This document shows positions 15,695 through 23,648 of a DNA stretch of 34,779 nt, one piece after another. Within the stretch, counting starts at the first letter, position 1. Each line of letters begins with the position of its first letter. The translations under genes and the position numbers were made by a program. Location of the stretch: positions 1 to 34,779 of the forward strand of contig JAWXUD010000018.1 of NCBI GenBank assembly GCA_044432945.1. Reading direction: 5' to 3'. The notes beneath the pieces are model-generated. The model searched no databases. It saw only the letters and a list, made by a program, of their open reading frames with translations, and was not told where the DNA came from. This DNA is from JAWXUD01 sp044432945. Its GTDB lineage: Bacteria; Cyanobacteriota; Vampirovibrionia; Gastranaerophilales; Gastranaerophilaceae.

Positions 15695-17413
15695 TTAGTT
15701 TTTGATTTTTTTATTAAGGCTAATAATTTTCTTTGAAATTAATTTATTATCAGTTTGTTCAGCGTCTATCTCTAATGATAATTCATAAAAAGTTAGTGCT
15801 TTTTCATATTCTTTCAAACATTCATAACTTTTTGCCTGTAAAAATGATATTTCTGCAGTATTTTCAAATGTTTCGATTGCTTTTTCGCAATTAATTATGG
15901 CATTGGTATAATTTTTTTCTATAAATTGTTTGTTTGCTGATGCTAAATATTCATCAGATTTTTGTTTGCAAGAATTTATATATGCAATTTTATCTTGAGC
16001 GGTTTTATTGTTGACATCACTGGTTAATACTTTTTGATAAATTTTTGTAGCCGCTTCATAATTGTTTTGTTCAAGTAAAATTTCACCTAAATATAGATTT
16101 TCTTCAACTGTATCAAAAGCTTCTGGTAATTCAAATTCTATATCAGAATTTTGGTTAGCTAATTTTTCTAATTTTATTAACGCAAGATAATATCTAGGAT
16201 TGTTAGGTTCAATTTCAATGGCTTTTTTGATGCTATTTATAGATTGTGTAAATTCTTCATTGCCATAAATAGTCACTAGATCAACATCTCTTTTAAACGC
16301 TTCCCAATAGCAGTTGATAAGCCCTAAATTAGCTTGGGTTATGAAATTTTGATTGTTAAGTAGTTTTGAATAATATATGATAGCTTGTTCATACTTGTTT
16401 TGAGAAAGATATAAATCAGCAATTTTGAGAATGCAATTAGAGTTGTTAGGAATTGCGTCAAGTGCGTCATTTAAGATAGAAATTGCGTGTTCATTATCGC
16501 CACGAGTTATGTATATATCTGATAAATAAATATATGGGAACGAGTTTTCTGGTTGAGTTGATATCGCTTTTTCAAGAGAATTTATTGCTGCAGCTTGGTT
16601 TTGTTGCTCTAAATAAATTTGTCCTTGTAAGCTGTAAGCTGGTGATGAATTTGGATTTATAGCAAGCGATTCATTTATATATTGAAGTGCTTCAGAATAA
16701 TTGCCATTTACAGCGTTTAATTGTGCTAAATGATACATTGTAGTTGAACCGAGTGGGTTTAGTGCAATTGCTTTTTCAAAATTTATCCTAGCTTCGTTTT
16801 GATTATTTTTTATAATGTATATTAGCCCTACATTGTCATATGCTGGAGCGAAGTCTGAATTTAGTTCAAGTGTTTTGTTGAAGAATGTTAGTGCATTCTC
16901 GTAATCGCCTAAATTATAATATGCTTTCCCTAGTGCGTTATATGCTTGATAATAGCTACTATCAAGGTTTATGACCTTTTTAAATTCTTCTTTAGCTGAT
17001 GTAAAAATAGCTTTGTGGTTGTTGCGATATTGTGCGTCAGATGATGATTTTCTATTCATATAAATCATGCCCTGTGCGTAATGTAAATTAGCGTTGTCAG
17101 GGTAAAGTTCTAATAATTTATTTATATCATTTTGTGCTATATCTAAACTATATTCGTTTATTTTTAATAGGATTTTAAGCGTTTGAGCGTCTACGCAATT
17201 TGGTTTTTGCGATAAAATATTTTGGATTTCGACTTTAGCACTATGATTTTCGCCGTATTCTAATAAGTCTATAATAGTGTTGCAATTGAAGTCACTAGAA
17301 TTTTTTTCTAATTCAACAGGTGTTATTTCAGGTGCTGTGCTTGCAAAAACAGTCCCTGACGTGATGTTGAACATTGTTACTAATGTCAAAGCTAATAAAA
17401 ATTTATTTTTCAT
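15695..17413 (-). CDS. Secreted TPR-repeat protein
   Basis: 572 residues with a signal peptide (MKNKFLLALTLVTMF..TVFA|ST). From ~55 on it is built of tetratricopeptide repeats, with many clear copies of the A/G..Y...G/N..A..... pattern (YYQAYNALGKAYYNLGDYE, FAPAYDNVGLIYIIKNN, NSSPAYSLQGQIYLEQQN, YECLKEYEKALTFYELSLE). TPR arrays are protein-protein scaffolds; the signal peptide places this one in the periplasm or attached to the outer membrane. It lies 109 nt upstream of the autotransporter on the same strand, so assistance in assembly of surface proteins is a reasonable guess. AAGGGAG lies ~9 nt before the ATG. Partner unknown. Confidence 0.8.
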   Translation of the reverse strand: MKNKFLLALTLVTMFNITSGTVFASTAPEITPVELEKNSSDFNCNTIIDLLEYGENHSAKVEIQNILSQKPNCVDAQTLKILLKINEYSLDIAQNDINKLLELYPDNANLHYAQGMIYMNRKSSSDAQYRNNHKAIFTSAKEEFKKVINLDSSYYQAYNALGKAYYNLGDYENALTFFNKTLELNSDFAPAYDNVGLIYIIKNNQNEARINFEKAIALNPLGSTTMYHLAQLNAVNGNYSEALQYINESLAINPNSSPAYSLQGQIYLEQQNQAAAINSLEKAISTQPENSFPYIYLSDIYITRGDNEHAISILNDALDAIPNNSNCILKIADLYLSQNKYEQAIIYYSKLLNNQNFITQANLGLINCYWEAFKRDVDLVTIYGNEEFTQSINSIKKAIEIEPNNPRYYLALIKLEKLANQNSDIEFELPEAFDTVEENLYLGEILLEQNNYEAATKIYQKVLTSDVNNKTAQDKIAYINSCKQKSDEYLASANKQFIEKNYTNAIINCEKAIETFENTAEISFLQAKSYECLKEYEKALTFYELSLEIDAEQTDNKLISKKIISLNKKIKN

Positions 17414-17446
17414 ACCAACTAACTCCCTTAAAAATTTTCTTATTTA

Positions 17447-17474
17447 ATGATATCACATTGAGGATAAAATGCAA
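17447..17474 (-). promoter_or_regulatory. Weak candidate promoter for the TPR gene
   Basis: Minus strand TTGCAT (17474-17469), a 16-nt spacer and TATCAT (17452-17447, 5 of 6 to consensus), 33 nt before the start codon. The -35 match is poor. Confidence 0.3.
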
Positions 17475-17502
17475 CTGTCGTATTTATATAAGAATAGCTT
17501 TT

Positions 17503-17532
17503 TTAAAACTTATGTTTTTGTTATTCTATAAT
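17503..17532 (+). promoter_or_regulatory. Candidate promoter for the GT9-GT4 pair
   Basis: A perfect TATAAT (17527-17532) is preceded by TTAAAA (17503-17508) at 18 nt. Predicted +1 near 17539 gives a leader of about 40 nt before AAAGGA (17567-17572) and the ATG at 17579. Confidence 0.45.
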
Positions 17533-17578
17533 TAGTCTAATCGAGCATGATTAATTTAATCTTAATAAAGGATATATG

Positions 17579-18625
17579 ATGACAAAAGTTTCAGTAGGCG
17601 ATATTGAATGTGAAGCTAACTTAAATGAATGCAAAAAGTCTGTAAAGAATTTTGCGGTTTTAGCGTTGGGATTTTTAGGTGATACTTTATTGATTGAACC
17701 TATGATTAGAAATATTAAAGAGAATTATCCTGATAGTAATATTATTTTGATTGTAAATAAAGTTTTTGAACAGACTGGTAAGGGGTTTAAAGATGTCGAT
17801 TATATTTACGGTTATGACAAAAAAAAGGCTCATAGAGGTGTATTTGGTTATTTGAAATTTGCCAAGGATTTTGATTTTAGAAATAAAATAGATTGTGCGA
17901 TTATTACACACCCACATGAAAGAAGTGTTTTGATTTCAATGGTTATTGGGGCGAAAAATATTTATTCAACTCCGTTAAAAGGAAATAGTTTGTTATCTTT
18001 GTTTATTAATAAAAAAAGAAAATACACAAATTTTGAGTTGAGAAATACTTATAAAGCTGATTGGCATTTGGGATATTTGAGAGATTTTTGTCAGAATATT
18101 AAAAGTTATGATGTTGATTTTGATATCAAAAAAGAGAATGTTGATTTAGATAAATTTAATTTACCAAAAGATTATATAGCATTATCTCCAACTTCAAAGG
18201 ATTTGATTAAGGACTGGAATTACGCTGATATCAAGGAGTTTGTTAAAAATTCTTCTTTACCTGTTGCGTTAGTTGGCACAGCCAAAGCTAATGAAATATC
18301 GCAAAAGCTGAAATCAGACGGGATTAATTTTATTGATTTGACTAATAAAACTACTATCTTAGAATTGGCAAGTGCTATTGATTGTGCGAAGTGTTGTGTG
18401 TCGGTTGATACAGGGACTTTTCATTTAGCTTATGCTCTAAAAACAAAGACTGTTGGGATTTTTTATAACTCAGTGTTTTTTGAAGAGTGGTCGCCAAAAA
18501 ATTTGAATTTTGTAAAAGTTTTGCTTGGCGAAAGAGTTCTTCTAAATAAAGGATTTGATACAAAAGTCAAGGTAGATTATAAAGATGCCCTAGAAGCGGT
18601 AATGGAGATAATAAATGAAAAATAA
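17579..18625 (+). CDS. Glycosyltransferase family 9 (heptosyltransferase-like)
   Basis: 348 residues from the second of two adjacent ATGs; AAAGGA is 6 nt before it but only 3 nt before the first (17576). Two Rossmann-like halves of the GT-B fold are visible: FAVLALGFLGDTLLIEPMI at the N-terminus, typical of GT9 with the catalytic Asp in LGD, and later IALSPTSKDLIKDWNY, LVGTAKANE and VSVDTGTFHLAYALKTKTVGIF, which is the GT9 donor-site signature. The family adds heptose from ADP-heptose to lipid A-core acceptors; here the donor sugar is not certain. No membrane helix. It overlaps the next gene by 11 nt, so the two are translated from one message. Confidence 0.85.
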   Translation: MTKVSVGDIECEANLNECKKSVKNFAVLALGFLGDTLLIEPMIRNIKENYPDSNIILIVNKVFEQTGKGFKDVDYIYGYDKKKAHRGVFGYLKFAKDFDFRNKIDCAIITHPHERSVLISMVIGAKNIYSTPLKGNSLLSLFINKKRKYTNFELRNTYKADWHLGYLRDFCQNIKSYDVDFDIKKENVDLDKFNLPKDYIALSPTSKDLIKDWNYADIKEFVKNSSLPVALVGTAKANEISQKLKSDGINFIDLTNKTTILELASAIDCAKCCVSVDTGTFHLAYALKTKTVGIFYNSVFFEEWSPKNLNFVKVLLGERVLLNKGFDTKVKVDYKDALEAVMEIINEK

Positions 18626-19928
18626 ATATCATTTAGTGTATGATGCAAGCGTGTTGGCCAATGAATTTAGTAAAAATGACGCTCGTTCAGGAATATTTTT
18701 TGTTGGAAAAAATCTGTTTCATCAATTATTAAAAAGCGATGAATTAAAAATTTCATTGTATTGTAATTATGAAAAAATTCCTTATATAAAGAGATATTTA
18801 GAGTTATATTCGATAAATGGTGTTGAAATTATAAACGAATGTGAGTTCAATTTATTCCATAAAATGAAATATGATCTAAGAATTAAAAAAGATAGTTATA
18901 GTAAAAGAGATCATAAGTTCAAACGTTCATTTTATTCATTGCTTCTTTTAGTTGTTTCATTTATTTGCAAAGTACATTTTAGTATTTATCATTTTAAGAA
19001 ATTAAATAAAAATTTATCAGATGTGGACTTTTACTTATCGCCATTGAACGAAGTTCCTAATATTGTCAAGAAGCAAAAGCACATAGTGTCAAGTGTGTGT
19101 TTGTATGATACCATACCTTTAATTTACAAAAATTATTATCCTCAAATGTTTTCAGGGAATTATTGGTTTATCGATTTGATTAATAATTTCTCAAAAGATG
19201 AAATTTATTTTGCTATTTCAGAATCTACAAAAAAAGATTTTTTGCATTATTGTCCAGTTCTTGAGGATAAACAGATATCCGTCACATACTTGGGAGCATC
19301 TGATAGGTTTTATCAAGATACTGATTTAGATAAATTAAAAAAAATAAAAGATAAATATAATATACCTCAAAATGGCAAGTATATATTTAGTTTATGCACT
19401 TTAGACCCACGTAAAAATCTGATTTTCGCAGTGAAAAATTTTATTGAGTTTGTTATAAAGAATGAAATCGATGATTTGTATTTTGTGCTAGGTGGTGCTG
19501 CTTGGAAAAGTTTCATAAATAAGATAAATGAAGAAATCGGTGGGCTTGGTGAGTATGAAAATAAAATTGTAAGAGCAGGTTATATCGATGATGAGGATCT
19601 ATCTTGCTTATATTCTAATTCTTTTTGTTTTGCATGCCCAAGTATTTATGAAGGTTTTGGAATGCCAGTATTGGAAGCGATGCAATGTGGTAGTGCAGTA
19701 ATTACCTCAAATGTTTCTTCTTTACCTGAGGTCATTGGTGATGCTGGTATTCAAATTGATCCAACATCAGATGATGAATTGGTCCAAGCTTTTGAGAAAT
19801 ATTATTATGATGAGAATTATAGAAAAGAAATGTCGCAAAAAGGCTTAGAGCGTTCAAAAGAGTTTTCTTGGGAAAAATGTTCTGATGTAATTGTAGAAAA
19901 ATTCATCTCTACTTTGAAAACAAGGTAG
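18615..19928 (+). CDS. Glycosyltransferase family 4 (GT4), copy A
   Basis: 437 residues; ATG inside the end of the GT9 gene with GGAG just upstream. GT-B fold, with a variable N-terminal acceptor half containing a Lys-rich, hydrophobic stretch (~100-130) that may attach to the membrane. The C-terminal half has YIFSLCTLDPRKNL (donor-binding loop), RAGYIDDEDLSCLYS and the EX7E motif YEGFGMPVLEAMQCG, then TSNVSSLPEVIGDAG. GT4 enzymes retain configuration and use nucleotide sugars such as GDP-mannose. A strikingly similar GT4 (copy B) lies on the opposite strand 1.2 kb away; the nearby gmd suggests a GDP-mannose derived sugar. Confidence 0.88.
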   Translation: MKNKYHLVYDASVLANEFSKNDARSGIFFVGKNLFHQLLKSDELKISLYCNYEKIPYIKRYLELYSINGVEIINECEFNLFHKMKYDLRIKKDSYSKRDHKFKRSFYSLLLLVVSFICKVHFSIYHFKKLNKNLSDVDFYLSPLNEVPNIVKKQKHIVSSVCLYDTIPLIYKNYYPQMFSGNYWFIDLINNFSKDEIYFAISESTKKDFLHYCPVLEDKQISVTYLGASDRFYQDTDLDKLKKIKDKYNIPQNGKYIFSLCTLDPRKNLIFAVKNFIEFVIKNEIDDLYFVLGGAAWKSFINKINEEIGGLGEYENKIVRAGYIDDEDLSCLYSNSFCFACPSIYEGFGMPVLEAMQCGSAVITSNVSSLPEVIGDAGIQIDPTSDDELVQAFEKYYYDENYRKEMSQKGLERSKEFSWEKCSDVIVEKFISTLKTR

Positions 19929-19936
19929 AGATGAAT
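19901..19936 (+). terminator. Hairpin overlapping the end of the GT4 gene
   Basis: The last coding bases form a 16-bp stem (19901-19916 with 19921-19936, one G-T pair) around an AAAA tetraloop; the TAG stop at 19926-19928 lies inside the 3' arm. Only a short T-run follows (ATTTT at 19944-19948), so it may be a terminator or an mRNA 3'-end stabiliser. Confidence 0.55.
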
Positions 19937-20068
19937 TAGACCTATTTTAAAATTAATTTGTTTTTATTCTTTTTAAATTTTAATAAGTTAGTTATTAAAA
20001 CTGTTTTTGGCTTTGTATTTATCATCTGCTCGAATCGTTTTAAGTATTATAAAATTTTTTATCTTCTT

Positions 20069-21085
20069 TTAGTCATTTCCTTTATTATTTGATTTTTTAT
20101 AACTAGCTATCTTAACTCCACAAAAATAAATCCGTCTTCTACCAGTATGGAGATCTTTCACTTTTTTGAATAATTTGAATTTGTCATTATAGATTATCTC
20201 TAGTGATTTTTCTATTTCATTAGTCGCATTATTCTTAGCATTTTTAATGATTAAATGTGCATATTTGTCTTGGTTATTAATTAAATATTCAGGAAAGCTG
20301 TCATCAATAATAACAGGGATTAAATCCCACTCCAAGAATTTTTTTGAATTATAGATTTTTATTATTTTTTCATCACTTGAATTCTCAGCAACACCTTCTA
20401 CTATAGATTTACATTTATTAATCACATGTTCTTCATTCCCGATATATGAAAAATGCCAGCCTGCATTTTTCATATGTAATTGTTTATTTCCATAATATAG
20501 TCTTATTTTACTTGCAGTTGTCCCTGAATTTATGTCTTTTAGTACAGCATTATGCTCATATTCAATATCATCTAAAATATGCAAATAATCTTTATATGAC
20601 ATTACTTTAGTTCCATGAACCCAAGGTTGAGCATATGATAAATTGTTTAGACTAAAATTGAACACAATCATATCCAAGGCTTTTATGTTAGGCAAGTCTT
20701 TAACCTCTAAAACTTTTTTAGGATTTGGAATTTCATCTAAATCTGAAATCATAATGGTATCATCATCTTTGCAATTAATTAACCCTTTATCTATAGCATT
20801 TCTTTGATAATTTTCAAAAAACCAATTAAGATTTCTTTCATTTTTATATTTTTCTAATAATTCAGGAGGGTTTTCAATTTTAATATGAATGATTTTATCT
20901 AAAAATTTTGAAAATCTTTGCTTGTTATTTTCGAAAATAAATTCTTTATCATTTCCAGCATGTGTTTTATTCATTTCTACTAAAATAAATTTATCAACAA
21001 TATCATTCAATGTATTTAGTCTTATTTCTAAAAGATCAAGTTCATTATAAAATGTAAAACAATCATATATTTTGTTTTTATTCAT
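20069..21085 (-). CDS. Glycosyltransferase family 17-like protein
   Basis: 338 residues; AGAGGGA lies 5 nt before the ATG. The sequence follows the GT17 pattern: IYDCFTFYNELDLLEIRL at the start, DKFILVEMNKTHAG, ENYQRNAI, then MISDLDEIPNP holding the DxD metal/nucleotide-sugar motif, and NAGWHFSYIG near residue 220. Eukaryotic GT17 adds bisecting GlcNAc; bacterial members sit in capsule and LPS clusters with unknown acceptors. It is third in a minus-strand run (gmd, GT4, GT17), with a 60-nt gap to the GT4. The last ~30 residues (TGRRRIYFCGVKIASYKK) resemble the short C-terminal tails of many polysaccharide GTs. Confidence 0.85.
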   Translation of the reverse strand: MNKNKIYDCFTFYNELDLLEIRLNTLNDIVDKFILVEMNKTHAGNDKEFIFENNKQRFSKFLDKIIHIKIENPPELLEKYKNERNLNWFFENYQRNAIDKGLINCKDDDTIMISDLDEIPNPKKVLEVKDLPNIKALDMIVFNFSLNNLSYAQPWVHGTKVMSYKDYLHILDDIEYEHNAVLKDINSGTTASKIRLYYGNKQLHMKNAGWHFSYIGNEEHVINKCKSIVEGVAENSSDEKIIKIYNSKKFLEWDLIPVIIDDSFPEYLINNQDKYAHLIIKNAKNNATNEIEKSLEIIYNDKFKLFKKVKDLHTGRRRIYFCGVKIASYKKSNNKGND

Positions 21086-21145
21086 TTAGTCCCTCTTCTT
21101 TTCTTAACTTATTCCTAAATAATTGTTTTTTTAAATTTTTTATTT

Positions 21146-22444
21146 TCACTTAGTCATCTCGCCAATCATAATATCTGCACATTTTTTCCAAGAGAATGTT
21201 TTTGAATGCTCATAGCCCTTTTGTGTCATTATATTCCTGAACTCATTATCAAAATAATATTTTTCATAAGCAGCTATGTGTTGTTCATCGCTATCAAAAT
21301 CAATCATTATACCAGCATTGTCTACAACTTCAGGAATTGAGGAATTATTTGAAGTTATCACAGGGCAACCACAGCTCATAGCCTCTAGTAGCGGAAGTCC
21401 AAAGCCTTCATATTGAGAGGTATAAACAAACCATTCTGCACCTGAGTATAGTGGTGCAAGGTCTTCATCATCAATGTAGCCTGCACGTAAAATTTTATTT
21501 TTATACTTATCAAAATTTCCAACTTCAGTTTCAAGTTTTTCGATAAACCCTTTCCACGCACCACCACCTAATATGAATACCATATCATCAATATTATTTT
21601 TATCGATGAAATCAATAAAAGTTTTAACAGCTCTGATTAAATTTTTGCGTGGTTCTAAGGTGCATAGGCTGAAAACATATTTTTTGTTTGTTGGTAGATT
21701 ATATTTATCTAAGGATTTTTGAGTTAACCCCTTACTAGAAACAAAGTAGTCAGCACAAGCAAGTGGAGTTACTGTAATTTGTTTATCTGTCAATATAGAA
21801 CAATGTTCTAAGAAGTCTTGTTTTGTAGCTTGTGATATTGCAAAATAACTATCATTTTTATTTAAATTATTAACTAATTGCAAAAACCATTTATTTGCAT
21901 TTTTCATCACCTCATAATATTCTGGAAAAATAAGTTGAACTGTGTCATATAAAATAATATATTTTTTTATATGATTAAATTCATTAATTATTTGTGGAGT
22001 TGCATAAACAGGAGAAAAAAATGCATCAATATTACAATGAAAATCATTTAGTTTTTTATTATTAAATAATTTTAATAATAATCCGTATATATCTGCTTTT
22101 ATTTTATATTTTATTATCGATATACATTTATTATTTATTTCAGCATTTGTTTTCTTGATTTTTAACTCATTAAACGTATATGACAGTTTGTCATAAAAAT
22201 TATGTTTTACTAAATGAACATTTTCACAACAAACATCTTTTTCGAGTTCTTTTTTTAATGAATTCCATTTTTTATATAATGACGGGTTGTCTGAATACAA
22301 AGAAATATTAATCTTTTCTGAGCAAATAAATTCCTTCAAAATATTTAAGGCAGTAAAAAATAACCCTGATCTATTAGCTTTCTTGCTGTCAAATGTTTCA
22401 AATATTAATGACGCATCATATAAGATATTAATTTTTTTATCCAT
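21146..22444 (-). CDS. Glycosyltransferase family 4 (GT4), copy B
   Basis: 432 residues; AAGGA 6 nt before the ATG. The C-terminal half is closely parallel to copy A: YVFSLCTLEPRKNL, FILGGGAWKGFIEKL, RAGYIDDEDLAPLYS, EX7E motif YEGFGLPLLEAMSCG and TSNNSSIPEVVDNAG, ending FSWKKCADIMI. The N-terminal half is alignable only in short stretches (ILYDASL, FHCNIDAFFSPV), so acceptor specificity probably differs while the donor sugar may be shared. It lies 50 nt after gmd on the same strand. Confidence 0.88.
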   Translation of the reverse strand: MDKKINILYDASLIFETFDSKKANRSGLFFTALNILKEFICSEKINISLYSDNPSLYKKWNSLKKELEKDVCCENVHLVKHNFYDKLSYTFNELKIKKTNAEINNKCISIIKYKIKADIYGLLLKLFNNKKLNDFHCNIDAFFSPVYATPQIINEFNHIKKYIILYDTVQLIFPEYYEVMKNANKWFLQLVNNLNKNDSYFAISQATKQDFLEHCSILTDKQITVTPLACADYFVSSKGLTQKSLDKYNLPTNKKYVFSLCTLEPRKNLIRAVKTFIDFIDKNNIDDMVFILGGGAWKGFIEKLETEVGNFDKYKNKILRAGYIDDEDLAPLYSGAEWFVYTSQYEGFGLPLLEAMSCGCPVITSNNSSIPEVVDNAGIMIDFDSDEQHIAAYEKYYFDNEFRNIMTQKGYEHSKTFSWKKCADIMIGEMTK

Positions 22445-22494
22445 GATTTTTCCTTATGAAAAATGTCCCTCCATTTTGAAGGAGTGCAATAAAA

Positions 22495-23526
22495 TTATAA
22501 CTTTCCGTTTTTTGCTCTTTCTAAGTCTTTTTCCATCATCATTTTGCAAAGACCTTTATAGTCAACTTTGCGTTCCCAGCCAAGTACGCTTTCTGCTTTT
22601 TCAGGGCTACCGATTAATAATTCAACTTCGGCAGGACGATAAAATTTTGGATTAACTTTAACCACGATTTTGCCAGTATTTTTGTCTATGCCAACTTCGT
22701 TTTCGTCTTTACCTTCCCATTTTATGTCAAATCCTGCAATTTTCCCAGCTTCTTGTACAAAATCTCTAATCGGGTGAGTTTCACCAGTTGCAATAACATA
22801 AGTATCAGGTTTTTCTTGTTGCAACATTAACCACATCATTTCAACGTAGTCGCCAGCAAATCCCCAATCACGTTTTGCATCTAAATTACCTAATTCTAAT
22901 GCGTTAGTTGTCAAGCCAGTTGCTAATTCAGCAAAATGAGCCGTGATTTTTCTTGTAACAAATTCTTTACCACGCATAGGGCTTTCATGATTGAACAAAA
23001 TTCCAGATGTTGCAAAAACATCAAAACTTTCACGATAATTCACACACATCCAGTGAGCCATCAATTTTGCCACACCATATGGAGATCTTGGATAAAATGG
23101 AGTAGTTTCTTTTTGTGGAATTTCTTGGACTTTACCAAACATCTCTGATGTTGAAGCTTGATAAAAACGAGTTTTCGGAGAAAATTCTCTAATAGCTTCT
23201 AAAATATATAAAACCCCCATGCCATCAGCCTGAGCAGTATAAATTGGTTCTTCCCACGATGCAGCAACAAAGCTTTGAGCAGCTAAATTATAAAATTCAT
23301 CTGGTTGATAGTTTTTCAATAGACGACAAATGTTTGAAAATTCTAGTAAATCGAAATCTTTAAGTTCTACTTGTTCAAGAATTCCATGCTCTTTTAATTT
23401 TGAAAATGTATCTGTCGCACCTCTTCGGTATAGGCCGATTACACGATAACCTTTATCTAGTAAAAATTTTGCTAAATATCCACCATCTTGTCCAGTTATC
23501 CCTGAAATCATTGCTATTTTTTTCAT
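22495..23526 (-). CDS. gmd: GDP-mannose 4,6-dehydratase (Gmd)
   Basis: 343 residues from ATG 23526, chosen because AAGGAG lies 7 nt upstream; the ATG at 23547 would add MNRRRCL, which is just that ribosome-binding region translated. It is an extended SDR: nucleotide-binding GITGQDGGYL (9-18), then NLAAQSFV, catalytic STSEMFG (Ser127, Glu128) and SPYGVAK (Tyr150, Lys154), and GDYVEMMW, PDTYVIATGE, NPKFYRPAEVELL near the end. It converts GDP-mannose to GDP-4-keto-6-deoxymannose, the branch point to GDP-fucose, GDP-rhamnose, GDP-perosamine and others. No reductase or epimerase partner is in the window, so the final sugar is unknown. First gene of the gmd-GT4-GT17 run. Confidence 0.95.
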   Translation of the reverse strand: MKKIAMISGITGQDGGYLAKFLLDKGYRVIGLYRRGATDTFSKLKEHGILEQVELKDFDLLEFSNICRLLKNYQPDEFYNLAAQSFVAASWEEPIYTAQADGMGVLYILEAIREFSPKTRFYQASTSEMFGKVQEIPQKETTPFYPRSPYGVAKLMAHWMCVNYRESFDVFATSGILFNHESPMRGKEFVTRKITAHFAELATGLTTNALELGNLDAKRDWGFAGDYVEMMWLMLQQEKPDTYVIATGETHPIRDFVQEAGKIAGFDIKWEGKDENEVGIDKNTGKIVVKVNPKFYRPAEVELLIGSPEKAESVLGWERKVDYKGLCKMMMEKDLERAKNGKL

Positions 23527-23571
23527 TAAACATCTCCTTCTATTCATTTAATGCACAGTCTATATAAACCA

Positions 23572-23598
23572 ATTATACATGAAAAATATAAATGTAAA
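23572..23598 (-). promoter_or_regulatory. Candidate promoter for the gmd-GT4-GT17 unit
   Basis: Minus strand has a perfect TATAAT (23577-23572) with TTTACA (23598-23593) 15 nt upstream, a short spacer. The -10 lies 45 nt before the chosen gmd start, leaving room for a normal leader. Confidence 0.4.
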
Positions 23599-23648
23599 TA
23601 TAAAAAAGTAGTTATTTGTCTAGAATTTGAAGAAGCTCTGAATTACAC

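Noticed and set aside
19942..20025. 27-codon minus-strand ORF (MINTKPKTVLIT.. to TAG) after the GT17 gene
   Set aside because: Very Lys/Asn-rich as expected from AT-rich non-coding DNA, no ribosome-binding site, and no family resemblance. It could be a decayed glycosyltransferase tail but I cannot support it.
22455..22480. Short CTCC/GGAG hairpin between gmd and GT4
   Set aside because: Stem of only 4-5 bp with no T-tract; probably reflects a purine-rich stretch near the ribosome-binding site, not a terminator.
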